Source: Datisca glomerata
Lineage: Eukaryota > Streptophyta > Magnoliopsida > Cucurbitales > Datiscaceae
Length of the DNA stretch: 64,000 bases
Direction of reading: 5' to 3'
Assembly (NCBI GenBank): GCA_003255025.1
Contig: QANY01013583.1
Coordinates: forward strand, 1,419,194-1,483,193
The number at the start of each line of letters is the position of its first letter. Position 1 is the first letter of the stretch. The notes beneath the pieces were generated by a model that was not told the origin of the DNA, made no database searches, and worked only from the letters and a program-made list of their open reading frames with translations. Of this stretch, positions 35,132 to 46,649 are shown in pieces. The translations under genes and the position numbers were made by a program.

Positions 35132-36113
35132 GACCCTAACTTGAGCTGGCGTTCGATAGGGATGTCGGAGTTGACGGGCTATCTTTGAAAAGTTTTCTTA
35201 AAATAAATAAAATAAAACAATGAGATGGTAGATTTTGCTAATGAAGAAGAAGAAATAATAACAACAATAATAATAATGAAAGTGAATTTATGCATGAGAA
35301 ATGATATTGCGTAAAGTGAAAGTCCAAAAGTTCTCAATTTCATTCAATTAGTAGAGTCATCCACTACATTTGAGTATGTAGAAGTCAACTACACTACTCC
35401 TCAATATGCGTTTATACAAAACGACCAAAATGACCCAAATTTATGTTGATTTCTTCTAAAAATTTAGACAAGTTCTCCTCATTAGGAAGTCATGGTTTCT
35501 AAAATATGAATGAATTGAATACTTCTTTACAATCCCTACTCAGCATTATGCATGTATGTAAGAAAGAAAGACGAAGTCAGAAGTGAAAAATAATGGAGAA
35601 GAAAAGAAACGTTTAAGTACTGTAAGACAAAGTTAATCATGATACCATATTTAAGCTGAATCTCTATTTTTATCAAACATTGGTCATGAGATGGGCTCTA
35701 AAAACCAAATGTATGTGTGTTTGGGATTTCAAATATCTTAATAGGCTCTGAGGTTATCCACACTGTTATCCAAACGGAGTAATAATGGCCCTCAAATGGT
35801 ATTCTGAGAGGGTCGGCCTGAATGAGAACTTTCATGAGCCTGCACGGGAACTACAATTCTAGGAAGGCATTCCACTACTTATTCTCGCTAATCTTAAATG
35901 GAAAGCCCGAGTATAGGGCTAGTGTATGTGTGTGAAATTAGAAATTATGTAAAAAAATATACTTCGTAAAAAAATGAACTATATACAACTACAAGCATGA
36001 ATTAGAAAAAATAATGAATCAAATAAAAAAACAAAGAACCCCACAAAAGAATAGAATATGATAAAATTTTGGCTTGACTCTCTTTCGATCTAAAAATACT
36101 TACACTAATTGCT

Positions 36114-36131
36114 TCTTCAGTGGAGTCGCTA
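36114..36131 (-). other. Primer-binding site, tRNA-Arg type
   Basis: Three bases inside the LTR end (..GTTGAGACA on the minus strand) lies TAGCGACTCCACTGAAGA. From memory of the family, Tat/Ogre elements use TGGCGACTCC..TGGGGA, complementary to a tRNA-Arg. The match is 15 of 18 with only G-to-A changes, as expected after cytosine methylation and decay. Confidence 0.65.
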
Positions 36132-36134
36132 AGC

Positions 36135-38273
36135 TGTCTCAACGTGCCTGCGACGTAGAGCAACGATTGAAAAATCACTTCTAAAGAAAAGAAATTCAGA
36201 GTCGTCACCAATCATTTTAGAGTGTGATTGATCACCTAATTTTTTTAAAAAAAAAATTGGTCTACGAAAATGCAAATTTGGTTCGGGAGTCATTTGTGTG
36301 TGGGGAATGTATTAGCACCTCACAACACTCATTTTTAAAATGGTTACCAAATTCAATTAAATGCTATCCAAGTTGAATTTAAAAAAAATAAGGTTGAAGA
36401 AATTCATTTCTGAATGTGCCATTTGGTACATTTTTATCATAAAAATAAACAAAATAAATGACGTTTAACGGGTGGTACAAAGACCATTAAAAATATATAT
36501 TTTGTTATTTTTGTTATTTTATAAATAAAAGCATTATTGAAGTCATTCTTGGTATCCCAAAAATAATTCCTCACCTCGGTAGTTCGATAAATTTGGTATC
36601 CAAAAAACCCCAAAGTCCGTCATCAGATTTTTAATGAAAAACTAATAATGAAATTAACAAAATTTAAATCTACTTGTTAAGGTTGTAATCCATACATCTA
36701 TGAACATTAATTCTAATGATAGGAGAATGAGATAAGAATCATACTGTAAGCATGATAATATGAAAATGATACATAAACAAATTAGAAATTAGAAGAATAA
36801 CAATTATAAAGAAAAAAGGGGTAAAAGAAAAGTTAGAAATGTATGATAAATTTGATGAGGATGTATAGAGTAAAAAGAAATGAATATCATGTGAAACATG
36901 TAAAGAAGATGCATAAAAATATAATTTAGAATAAACACTAATATATATTAATAGAAAAATAAAAAAGAAAATAATAGAAGAAAAATAAGATAAATTAAAA
37001 AAAACCAAAAAAGGGAAAAATGTGAAGGGACAGAGGGTGTGACCATCTGATTGTTTGCAACAGAGGGTTCACCCTTTGTTGCTACAGAGGGTAAATCACC
37101 TTCTATTTAAACAAAGGATGTTTACTCTCTGTGTGACTGAGGGTACTCACCATCGGCCAAACATTTTTTTTTAAGTTTATTTTTTAAAGAATATATATAA
37201 TTATTTCATAAATAAAATAATGATAAATCTTTTATGTATAAATAAATTAATCTATGAAAAATGCTTAATTTTATACATAATTGACATGAACATACTATTT
37301 TTTACTACATAGTCTACAAATAACAAATGAATGATCATGGATGATGACTAATTCAAATAAGTGTCACTATAGAAAAATCAATAAAACTTTCAAAATAGAA
37401 TATTTTTTGTTTGGGATATAAATATACTATTTTTTATTTTGGACTATTTAGTTCACTAATTATCATTTTTCCTTTCTTCCTTCATTATTAGGAATGATCA
37501 TGGATGATAACTAGTTCAAACAAGTGTCACAAAAATGATGAACAAAATTTAAAAAAAAACATGGACTTGTAAGAACATAAAAAAATTTAAAGCTTAAATA
37601 TTTGCATTATCTTGTATAGAGATTTTACTCTCTATTTTATGCATTTTATGTATGAGAAATTATCATAGGGGGATATTTTCATCAAATGTACACTTTCAAC
37701 CCGTTAAAGGGTTGATTCATATTGAGTTAATTTTACATTCCTCAAAAGCTTATCCTCATCCTCATTGATTGAGTTGATGACAAAGACATCTCATTACCAA
37801 ACTTGTAGAGAAATAAACAATGTATGGAAATGAAACTTAAGATTAAGAGTAGGAAAAATGATAACGAATGAACAAACAACTTATGTATGAAAAAGAAAAC
37901 AAAAAATGCCAACTACATGAGTATGCAGAAAAGAGATGATGAATAACAACGAACAAGATATATTGTAAGCTAAAGTGAAAGAAATTTAAACTATTTTAAG
38001 AAAAAGAATAGGAGAAGATGAAAAATATGAATAGAAATGAAGACTATCTTTCTGTCTCTTTTAAAAAGTCTCTCCTATTTTCTCAAAACCTCTCTTTGTC
38101 TCTCTTTTTAGTCATTTTGCTCTTTTTTTATTGTTTTAGTCATTGGACAATTCTTTTCTAATTTTTAATCTATGAGCTATTTTTCAAATCATATATATAG
38201 TCTTAAACTAGTACGTGGGCTAAAAAACTACATATTTTCAAAGTATTGGGCCGGACAAAATACGGCATCTGCA
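36135..38273 (-). mobile_element. Tat-type LTR (5' LTR of element A)
   Basis: Minus orientation, from TGCAGATGCCGTATTTTGTC to CGTTGAGACA, 2139 bp. It shows TG..CA ends and matches 42507-44362 and 53212-55226. The part that holds the TATA box in the other copies (CTATTTATA next to TCACTTGA) is deleted around 38100, so this LTR has lost its promoter. It carries private sequence at about 37020-37165 (ACAGAGGGT repeats) where sister LTRs have different inserts. Confidence 0.85.
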
Positions 38274-38329
38274 CGTATCAAAGTTGTTGAAAACAATAAC
38301 TTTATATCGTCATAGTGATTTTTGCTACT

Positions 38330-38745
38330 TATATATTTAGGCAATTCATCGCGGTGAATTTTACTCAAAACATCGTGACGGATTTCATTACTTTTGTAAG
38401 TAGGCTACTCGTTCTAGAATTTTATCATTGTCATAGATGAATTTAGTATCGATTCAAAATACTTCTATGCTTAGGTCACCCACGTTGGCAATTTTGTCAT
38501 TGTCGTGGGTGCACCCTGCGGTGATTTGGTTGCATGCATATCCAAGTTATCTGCTTAGGCAATTTTGTCGTTGCTTCACTTAATGGCGATTTGGTTGTTT
38601 ACATATCCAAGTCACCCACCTTGGAAATTTTGTTGTTACCGTGGGTGTACTTAGTGGCATTTCGGTTCTTTACATACGTAAGTCACCCACCTCGGCAATT
38701 TTGTCGTTGTCGTGGGTGCAATTAGTGGTGATTGATTAGGCCCAA
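38330..38745 (+). repeat. Tandem repeat, 71-bp period
   Basis: GTCACCCACCTTGGCAATTT and TGTCGTTGTCGTGGGTGCA recur with AATTTT anchors at 38490, 38561, 38626 and 38697 (71, 65 and 71 bp). More diverged copies extend back to about 38330. It lies just outside the LTR border at 38273. No coding frame persists. Confidence 0.8.
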
Positions 38746-38749
38746 ACTT

Positions 38750-41660
38750 GTCGAAACAAAGTGATCAATGTAGTGTAGATTAAGCTGTCATATCCAGGAG
38801 GAGGTAACTAAATACAAGTAAACAAGAGATGTTAGACAAGTGAGTTTTTGGAGATAAATAAAGTAAATAAAAAAAGAACGAAATTTTAATTTTATTGTTG
38901 AAAATGATTTTTAAAACACAAAAATTTGATTTGATAAAAAGTCAATAATAAAAAGTGGTAAGGTGACGAGAATCCATTATATGATTCGTTAACTACTTAG
39001 ATTTTGATTCACGAAATTACTCAATTGAAAATTTCACATCCCAAATAATCAATTGAAAAATAAAGAGTTAAAGAACATATTTTAAAAAATAATGTATTTG
39101 ATTCAATCAATTTCTTACATTTAGCACATGTGAAAGTGAGATCATCTTATAAGAAATCTAAAAATGACAATATAACATAGGTAATATTGCAATAAAAGAC
39201 TACTTATAAATAAACACAATTTTATCAATATAATTATATCATGCGAAATTCCACATAAAAAGAGTTTGACTAAATTTATATAAAATTGACAACACAATTA
39301 TATTAACAAATAATTTGAAGAAAAAGATAGAAGAAATATGGTATACTCAAATTTATAAACTTGAAGAACATTAAGAATCAAAATCCAAATAAGAAACTAC
39401 ACATATAATTTCATCTCAAACCTTACCAAATGAATTTAGGCTATGTTGCTAAACATTTCTCACAAATTCTAAAAAGTAAGTATGAGAAAAATAAGAACAA
39501 GAAAAAGAAGAAGATAGATAAAATTTCACTATAATGTTATTAAAGAAAAACTTGATGCAGAACATAAGGCAATATCCCAAATTAGTGTTTTTGGGTTGCC
39601 AAAATATTATGAAATAAAAAAAAAATTAAAAAAATGTAGAAATGAAGTAAAGACAATAAAAATGCTTAATTTAGAGAGTTACACACTAAATACCCTTCCA
39701 AACGGACCCTAAGCTATTTAATCAGAGAAAACCAAAGGAAGACACGTGTCGTCGTTTAATTCACCAACAGAGAGCTGTGGAGATGTAGAGGGACATGTGG
39801 CGGCAACGTAGTGCTTCAGCTAGAGAAAACCTGAGGTCTAGGAGACAAGAAAGTAATGGTGTGATGATGTGTCGGAATCTCATTGGTCAACAATAAAGTA
39901 AGGGGACCCATTGGAAGATAAAACGGAAGGGGCGGCTTGCGGCTCGGCTTAGCTCCTCTGAATGCTTGAGAGAGCGACATATGGTGGAGAAAGGAATTGG
40001 CGGCTCGGCTCGGCTTGGGCTTGGGTTTTGACTTGAACTCTTCATTTTAGCTCATTCTCTTTGGTTATTCTCATGAATTTCCATCTCTTTCCTTTACAAT
40101 CTTGACCCAATTGTTTATTTTTCCTGAAAAATAATTTAAACTAAAGTAAAATTAAATATTTTCAAATCACAATATTTTTATATTAATTACATGAAAATAT
40201 TAATTAAAATCGAATTTAATTTGATAATTTTAAACAATTCAAGTGCATTTTCAAGCACTTATTTCAACTACCAACCAGATTATTGCTAGTCCCTAACAAT
40301 TCAAGTGTAAACTAGAAACAAAATATGAAAAATCAATTTGGAAGGAAAATTTAACAAGGTTATCTAAGTATTTTAAACAAACATTCAGTAAAAGATCACA
40401 ATCGCTATCTACATTATTTTAGTCACAAATCCCAAAAATTTGTGTGTGCGCACATTAAGCCAAAGTCCTCTTATCATATCTCACAATACATATAACCTTG
40501 AAAATTAACTATGTGAGAGCCTCAACTCCATATCCTCACGAGTAAATATTTTAATTTAATTATGGGTAAGGATACTCACTCATGCAGTTGGAAAGAAAAG
40601 TAAACACTCATTTTAGATAGACAATATTTAGGACAAGTAAATAAACGAACATTGATCACACGATAGGAATTTTTGCTATTTTTATTATGTTTATGAAAGA
40701 TAGAGTCATTCGAAAAATCAAATGGTCAATTTTGAAACAAACAAAAGGATAATAGAGCCATAAAAACAATGGATCAAAAGAACATTGTCTTTTTAGAATG
40801 GTGGAAGACTTTGTTGAACTGAATTTTTTTCTTCTTTTTTTTTCTTTTCTTCTTCTTCTTCTCCTTTATTTTTTCCTTTTTTTGGGAACAAATAACTCAC
40901 TTTTAAAGAGGCTCAAATAATTCTTCCAATTTTGACCAAATCATTCCTATACATGACAACTATTATTTCACAAACTATGAATGGTGTATAAAATAGCAAG
41001 TTCACCGATTCAAATGATCAATGAAAGTTCATAAGTTATTTTCACAATATTTCCACTCAATCGCAAAAGGTGTTCAATTTTGAAACAATTAATGCTCTTA
41101 AACATATAAATTTTCTCAGTTATATGCATTAAACATATAAATTTTCTTGGTTATATGCATTAAACATCCATCTTACTTAAGGTTTAAAATTGTGCACATA
41201 AAGATCTTATGAGTCATTCTTTAGTAAAATGATAGCAGATGTGATTAAAACCAAATAATTTAAAGAACATACATGGACAATAATACAAAATTTTCAATCA
41301 AACTAATTTAAACATGAATTGCAAACTAGCCTACATAATAATTACCACAAATAGACAATAAACTATATTTTTTTATAATTTTTTTGATTTTTTAGACTTT
41401 TTTTTACTATGCATGTGCATGAAGAATAAAATACCACCACCACCGACCAAAATCAAACAGTTTCCTGAATGTCTAAAGGTAAAAGCAATGCGAAGAAGAC
41501 ATGGAAAGAGAACACCTGAATGATGAACATGATGAGTATAACTGCGCGACCTGCCATGAGTCTCCAAAACAAATAATATAAAAATAAAAAAAATAAAAAT
41601 GAAAACACACCAATCTAAAACAAACTAAATAACAAAAGAAAAAGAAAAATATGAAGTAAA
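38750..41660. other. Long non-coding 3' region of an Athila-type element (inferred, minus)
   Basis: No protein domain is seen in about 2.9 kb. On the minus strand it follows the end of a gypsy pol frame (41785-41660) and contains long A/T and purine tracts, for example AAGGAGAAGAAGAAGAA near 40870-40850. It also has a short 34-bp direct repeat at about 41099-41165. Athila-type elements have long non-coding stretches downstream of pol, which suits this. I could not place an LTR border. Confidence 0.35.
39715..40040. promoter_or_regulatory. GC-richer island with G-box palindrome
   Basis: GACACGTGTC (39741-39750) is a palindromic G-box/ABRE core. Around it the base composition rises sharply (GGGGCGGCTTGCGGCTCGGC and similar, with GGCTCGGCT repeated). 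It may be the U3/promoter part of an LTR or a captured promoter. No transcript start can be fixed. Confidence 0.3.
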
Positions 41661-41785
41661 CCATTCACAACTGATAAACTGGATCGTTGAGAAAGATCTT
41701 TTCAACCTAGCTCATTTTTTCAATGTAATGCTTCAGTCTCTGGCCATTGACTCTAAATACTCTCCCACCATTGGAGATACCTAGG
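41660..41785 (-). pseudogene. C-terminal end of Athila-type Ty3/gypsy integrase
   Basis: The minus strand reads GISNGGRVFRVNGQRLKHYI, then EK and, past one stop, VEKIFLNDPV. 'F.VNGQRLKHY' followed by an acidic '..L.DP' end is the terminal signature of Athila-like and related gypsy polyproteins. Upstream sequence is replaced at about 41785 by a plus-strand gypsy fragment, so only the last 40 or so codons remain. Confidence 0.6.
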
Positions 41786-42506
41786 GAACCTTGAGTTGAT
41801 ATTTTGATGGATTTTGTGTTAGGGTTACCTAGAGCTAAGAAAGGAAAAGATTCAATTGTTGTGGTGGTGGAGAGATTTCCTAAGTTGGCAGACTTCATTC
41901 CATGTAACAAAACTGATGATGCATCGCATAAATCTTATTTTTTTCTTTAGGGAAATAGTTAGGTTGCATGGCATTCCTAGAACTATAGTTTTGAATAGGG
42001 ATCCTAAGTTCTTAAGCTACTTTTGGAAGACATTATGAGGTAAACTAGGAACTAAATTCTTATTCTCAACCACTTATCACCCTCACACCGATGGTCAAAT
42101 CAAGGTAGAAAATATGACTTCGTCCACCTTGTTAAGAGCTATCATCCAAAAGAACTTGAAGTCATGGGAGGAGTTTTTACCGCATGTAGAGTTTGTATAC
42201 AATAGGCATGTGCATTCGGCTACACAATTTTCACCATTTGAAGTTGTATATGGCTTTAATTCACTAACTCCTTTAGATTTTCTTCCTTTACCTTTGAAAA
42301 AATATGCTAACTTAGATGACAAAAAGAAAGCCAAATTTGTGAGGAATATCCATGAGAAGACACGACTCAACATTGAAAAGAGAACCGAGCATTATGCCAA
42401 TCAATCAAACAAAGGAAGGAAGAAGATTGTCTTTGAACTCACCGATTGGGTATTGCTGCACATGAGAAAAGAGATACTTCCCAAGCACAGAAGGTCTAAA
42501 TTATAG
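41760..42506 (+). pseudogene. Ty3/gypsy integrase core, left part of interrupted pol (element C)
   Basis: It reads [20 protein letters not shown], then [32 protein letters not shown], and a long open frame 42114-42506 including EEFLPHVEFVYNRHVHSAT and FSPFEVVYGFNSLTPLDFLP. These are the gypsy integrase catalytic core and the start of its C-terminal region. Two catalytic Asp positions are kept (MDF; NRDPKF). The Glu of 'DGQTEV' has become Lys (DGQIKV), and stops and frameshifts lie before 42110. The frame runs RRSKL then hits TAG exactly at the solo-LTR border and resumes at 44363. Confidence 0.85.
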
Positions 42507-44362
42507 TGTCACAATGTGCATGCCATACGAAGTGGCGATTGAAAGATCATTTTGAAAAAGAAATTTGGAGTCACCACCAATCATTTTAGAATGTGATTGG
42601 TCACTCAATTTAAAAAAAAAATATTTTGGTCTGCGAAAACTCGAAGTTGGCTCGAGAGTCATTTGTGTGTGGGGAATGTATTAGCATCCCACAACACCCA
42701 TTATTAAAATTCTTACCAAATTCAGTCAAATGCTATCCAAATAATATTAGAAAATTGAATAAATAAATAAAATAAAATAAGTAAAAGAAATTTATTTTTG
42801 AATGTCCCATTAGGTATGCCACTATCACAAAAATGAAACGAAAATAAATGACCTTTAATGGGTGGTACTAAAAATATTGAAAAGTAATTCATTTTTTTAA
42901 AACCAAAGTACTATTGGAGTTATTTTCGGTATCTCGACAATAACTCCACACTTCACTAGTTCGAGAAGATTGGTCCCCCAAAAATCTCAAAGTCCGTCAA
43001 AGAATTTTTTTTAAGAAAAAACTAAATATTGAAATTAACAAGATTTAAAATCTAATCGTTATGATTGTAACTCATACATATATGTGTTACTCTAATTATA
43101 AGTGAATGAGTCAATGATACATATTATTAAAATGAACATGACAACATGGTAAGAATACATAAATAAATAAAAAATAGCAAACAAAAATTACAGACAGTAA
43201 CTAGTTAAACTGAGTGTCACAAAAAATGATGACAAAAATCTCAAAATAAAATATTTTTTTTATATAAATATACCTTTTTAATTTTGACTACATAGTTTAC
43301 TAGTTGCCATTAATGACTTTTCTTCAATCATTGCTAATCATATAGCAAAAGAAGAATCATGGACGGTAACTAATTTAACCTAGTGCCACAAAAAATGACG
43401 ATAAGATCTAAAAAATCAACTAGTGAGAATATTAAAAAAATTTCAAAGCTTTAATATTTGCATAATCCTTATCCAATTAGATATCTAACTCTCTATATTG
43501 TATTTTATGCATTTTTACGTACGAGAAAATTCATAGGGGATTTTCGTACAATGTACACTTTCAACTCATTAAAGAGTTCATTCACATTGAGTTGATTTGC
43601 TCACCCTCAAAAAGTTTTACCTTATCTCTTTGATGGAATTGATGACAAAGTATATCTCATTAGTAAATTTGTAAGTTTTTTAAAGAAGAGAATCATCAAT
43701 GCATTGAAATAAAACTCAAGATTAAGAGTAAAAAAATGAAGAAGAATGAACAAATATTTATACTTTTACTTATGGAAAGAAAACAAAATATACACTACAT
43801 GAGTATAAATGAGAAATAATGAAGAGTAATGAACAATCTATCTTTTTAGCTAAGGTGTAAAAAATGTAAACTACCTTAAGAAAAAAAATGAAAGAAGATG
43901 AATAGTAATAGATAATATTCTTCCTCTTCTTTCTCTCTCCCTCTCTCTATGTCTCTCTCTCTCTAAGAAAAATCTCTTGTATTTCTCTCTTTCTCTCTCT
44001 AAAAAAGTCCTATTCTCCTTCTCTCCTAGAAGATCTCTTCTCTTTCTCTCTCGAAACGACTTCTCTTTCTCTCTCTAAAAAATCTCATCTCTTTCTCTCT
44101 CCATAATACCTCCCCTCAAGTGAAGGACTTACTCCCTATTTATAGGAAAAATTAGGGTTTCTCTTTTTGTATTTAGTCCATATGGTCATTTTTTTTTATC
44201 CTTGGACTCTTTTTTGTATTTTCTAGTCCTTGGGATATTTTTCTATTTTAAACATTTGACTCTTTTTTTAAAATCATACATATAGTCTTACACTAGTATA
44301 TGTGCCAAAAAATAAAGTATGTATATTCAAAGTATTAGACCGGATAAAGTATGGTACCTACA
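42507..44362 (-). mobile_element. Tat-type solo LTR inserted in element C
   Basis: 1856 bp in minus orientation, TGTAGGTACC..CATTGTGACA, so with TG..CA ends. It is flanked by TATAG (42502-42506) and TGCAG (44363-44367), a 5-bp duplication in which each copy differs by one transition if the original was TACAG. The flanking gypsy reading frame continues across it. No internal sequence is attached on either side, so it is a solo LTR from recombination between two LTRs. Confidence 0.85.
44136..44145 (-). promoter_or_regulatory. TATA box of the solo LTR
   Basis: CTATTTATAG (minus: CTATAAATAG) lies next to CCCTCAAGTGAAGG, at the same place as in the other LTRs. Confidence 0.55.
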
Positions 44363-44779
44363 TGCAGCCTAAGGGTGACGAGCCATTCTAAGTCCTTGCA
44401 AGAATCAATCACAAAGCTTACAAGCTAGATCTTCCCAGTGAGTGCAATGTAAATGCTACTTTTAATGTGACTGACTTATTTCCGTTTGATGTAGGTGATG
44501 ATTTGAGGATAAATTCTTCCCCAAATGGAGGGAATGATGAGGATTTGATGGCACAAACTCAAAAGATAGATCCACTTAAAGTACCAGGAGACCCAATTAT
44601 AAGAGCTAGCACAAAAAGGATGGCAGAAGCACTCAATGGGCTAATAAAGCAAGTGTCGGTTCAAACAAGTGTGGAGATGTCTAATTTTGGAAAAGAAGAA
44701 GTTAGATATGTCAACCTTGTGATCTACGTGGAGCATGACGTGGAGTCCAACATGTCCGCCCTCATGGAGAATAACTTGA
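44363..44779 (+). pseudogene. C-terminal part of element C pol, right of the solo LTR
   Basis: It starts at the duplication and reads PKGDEPF, one stop, then VLARINHKAYKLDLPSE, ATFNVTDLFPFDVGDDLR, and IIRASTKRMAEALNGLIKQ. The pattern '.GD.PF.VL..IN..AYKLDLP......TFNV.DL.P' and the '..TRA..K....LNGL' tail are the end of a plant Ty3/gypsy polyprotein. It continues directly the frame that stops at 42506. Around 44775 it runs into a fragment of Tat LTR. Confidence 0.8.
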
Positions 44780-45081
44780 CCTCCTCTCTTTCTCTTCCCA
44801 AAAGATGTACTCCCTTTCTCTCTCCAAAAGACATCCCCTCAACCGAACGACTCACGCCCTATTTATAGATAAAATTAGAGTTTCACTTTTTTTATTTTAG
44901 TACTTATGCTCATTTTTTAGTCATTGGACTATTTTTCTTATTTTTTAGTCCTTGAACTATTTTTCTATTTTATACATTGGTTTTTTTAAAATCAGACATA
45001 TAGTCTTAGACTAGCATCTGGAACAAAAAAACAAAGTGTGTGTATTCAAAGTATTAGACCGGACAATATATGGTATCTACA
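44780..45081 (-). mobile_element. Partial Tat LTR (3' LTR of element B, first 300 bp)
   Basis: Minus orientation, TGTAGATACCATATATTGTC, through the 'TTTTTAGTC' repeats and a TATA box (44859-44868), to the CT-rich 'TTTCTCTCTCCAAAAGA' part. It then breaks off inside the LTR where element C sequence starts. About 1.6 kb of LTR are missing. Confidence 0.8.
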
Positions 45082-45224
45082 ACTGTCTCATTTGTACACG
45101 CTTCTAAATTTATAAGGTGTATAAAAGTGTAGATAAGTATTTTGATCGGTATGAGAAAACATTATATGGATAAGGTGGATATAAACCTTGACTAATTCGG
45201 GCTCTATGAAATGAAAGAAACGTG

Positions 45225-45930
45225 AAACGGACCTGGATATACAGAGGCTTCGACTTCGACGTAACTCAGGTTTGATTTAATCAAAGTTAAAAAAAGGACC
45301 TGGATAAATGCAGGCTTCGATCTCGACTTAATTCGGGTTCGATTTAACCGAAGATAAAAGAAGACCTGGATAGACACGAGCTTCGACCTTGACTCAATTC
45401 AGGTTCGATTTAACCGAAGATAAAGAAATGGACCTGGACAGACACATGCTTCGATCTCAACTCAATTCGGGTTCAATTTAACTGAACATAAAGAAACGGA
45501 CTTGGATAGACATAGAAACTTTGACCTCGACTCAATTTTGGTTTGATTTAATCGAAGATAAAGAAATGGACCTCGATAGACAAAGACTTCAACCTTGACT
45601 CAATTCAGATTCGATTTAACTGAGTTATTTAAAAAGAAAATGAACCTAGATAGAGACAGACTTCGACATCGACTCAATTTGAGTTCAATTTAACCAAAAT
45701 ATTTGAAAAGAAAATGGACCTGGATAGACACATGCTTCGACCTCAACTCCATTTGGCTTTGATTTAACCAGAGATGTTTGAATAGAAAATGGATCTGGAT
45801 AGACACAGGCTTCGACCTCGACTCAATTCGGGTTTGATTTAATCGAGATATTTGAAAGGAAATGGACCTGGATAGACACAGACTTCGACCTCGACTCAAT
45901 TCAGGTTCGATTTAACCGAACAAATTGAAA
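45225..45930 (+). repeat. Tandem array, 66-75 bp units, in the 3' region of element B
   Basis: About ten units of the type ACCTGGATAGACACAGGCTT followed by CGACCTCGACTCAATTCGGG and GATTTAACCGA. Unit starts lie at 45231, 45298, 45364, 45432, 45500, 45570, 45644, 45718, 45793 and 45866. The left five are 66-70 bp, the right ones 73-75 bp with an added 'TATTTGAAAAGAAAATGG', so there are two monomer types. The array sits between integrase and 3' LTR, the place where Tat/Ogre elements are known to carry tandem repeats. Confidence 0.9.
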
Positions 45931-46640
45931 TGATGCTTGATCCAATTATACATGCCAACCTTTATAAACCAATGTCATATTCTCTATGATCTTTTTTATA
46001 TTCTTATTGACTTCTTCCATTGCTCCGTTCATGTTCATACGATAAAGAGATCAATTATGATGCTTAATTTTGAACTGTTCACATAATTCTTTCATCACCT
46101 TGTTGTTTAAATTTATCATGTTATACGTGATGATCCTTTCTGGTCAACCATATCAAGAAATTATCTGATTTTTAATCAACTTATTAACTCTATTTCTGGT
46201 TACGCTCAAATAAGAACTCACATCCTCCCATTTGGTAATGTAATCTATAGAGACCAGGATGAAACGATACCCGTTAGAGGCCTTTGGTGTGATAGGACCA
46301 ATGAGTCCATACCCCACATAGAGAACGAACGACCAAGGAGCAACCATGACAAGTAAAGGGGATGCTGGTATGTGAATTTTATTCGCATAAATTTGACATT
46401 TATGACATTTCTTATTGTATTTGATGCGATCAGATTCTAGAGTGAACCAATAATATCCTGCTCGCAAGATTTGTTTATCCACCATATGACCATTATTATG
46501 AACACCACAAATTCCTTCAAGAACTTCTTCAATGATTTGATTCGCTTCCTTTGTATCAACGCATCTTAAAAGTGTCATATCTTAGTTTCTTTTGCAGAGT
46601 ATTTCAACAATTAAAAAAGAAACTCATAGATAATCTTGTA
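45930..46640 (-). pseudogene. Tat-type integrase (element B), truncated
   Basis: The minus frame 46578-46153 reads EANQIIEEVLEGICGVHNNG, HMVDKQILRAGYYWFTLESD and NKKCHKCQIYANKIH, the HHCC zinc-binding domain (H...H, C..C). GPITPKASNGYRFILVSIDY then ITKWEDV gives the catalytic core start with its Asp in SIDY. Past a stop, about 46090-45930 gives GAMEEVNKNIKKIIENMT in another frame, then the tandem array begins. The C-terminal domain is missing. Confidence 0.8.
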
Positions 46641-46649
46641 ATAGTGAGC

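Larger units (their letters stand above)
33723..36134 (-). mobile_element. 5' internal part of a Tat-type element (element A): leader and gag
   Basis: The region is colinear with 51085-53160 of element B (same minus orientation): leader, gag N-terminus and gag core, as far as 'AATTATGGTAAGAGTTCTATAT'. Homology with B stops at about 33722, where PMD sequence begins, so protease, pol and 3' LTR of this copy are absent. Confidence 0.8.

Noticed and set aside
44467..44868. 133-codon frame as a single gene
   Set aside because: Only its first part is gypsy pol. After about 44775 it runs through LTR sequence in reverse, so the end is accidental.
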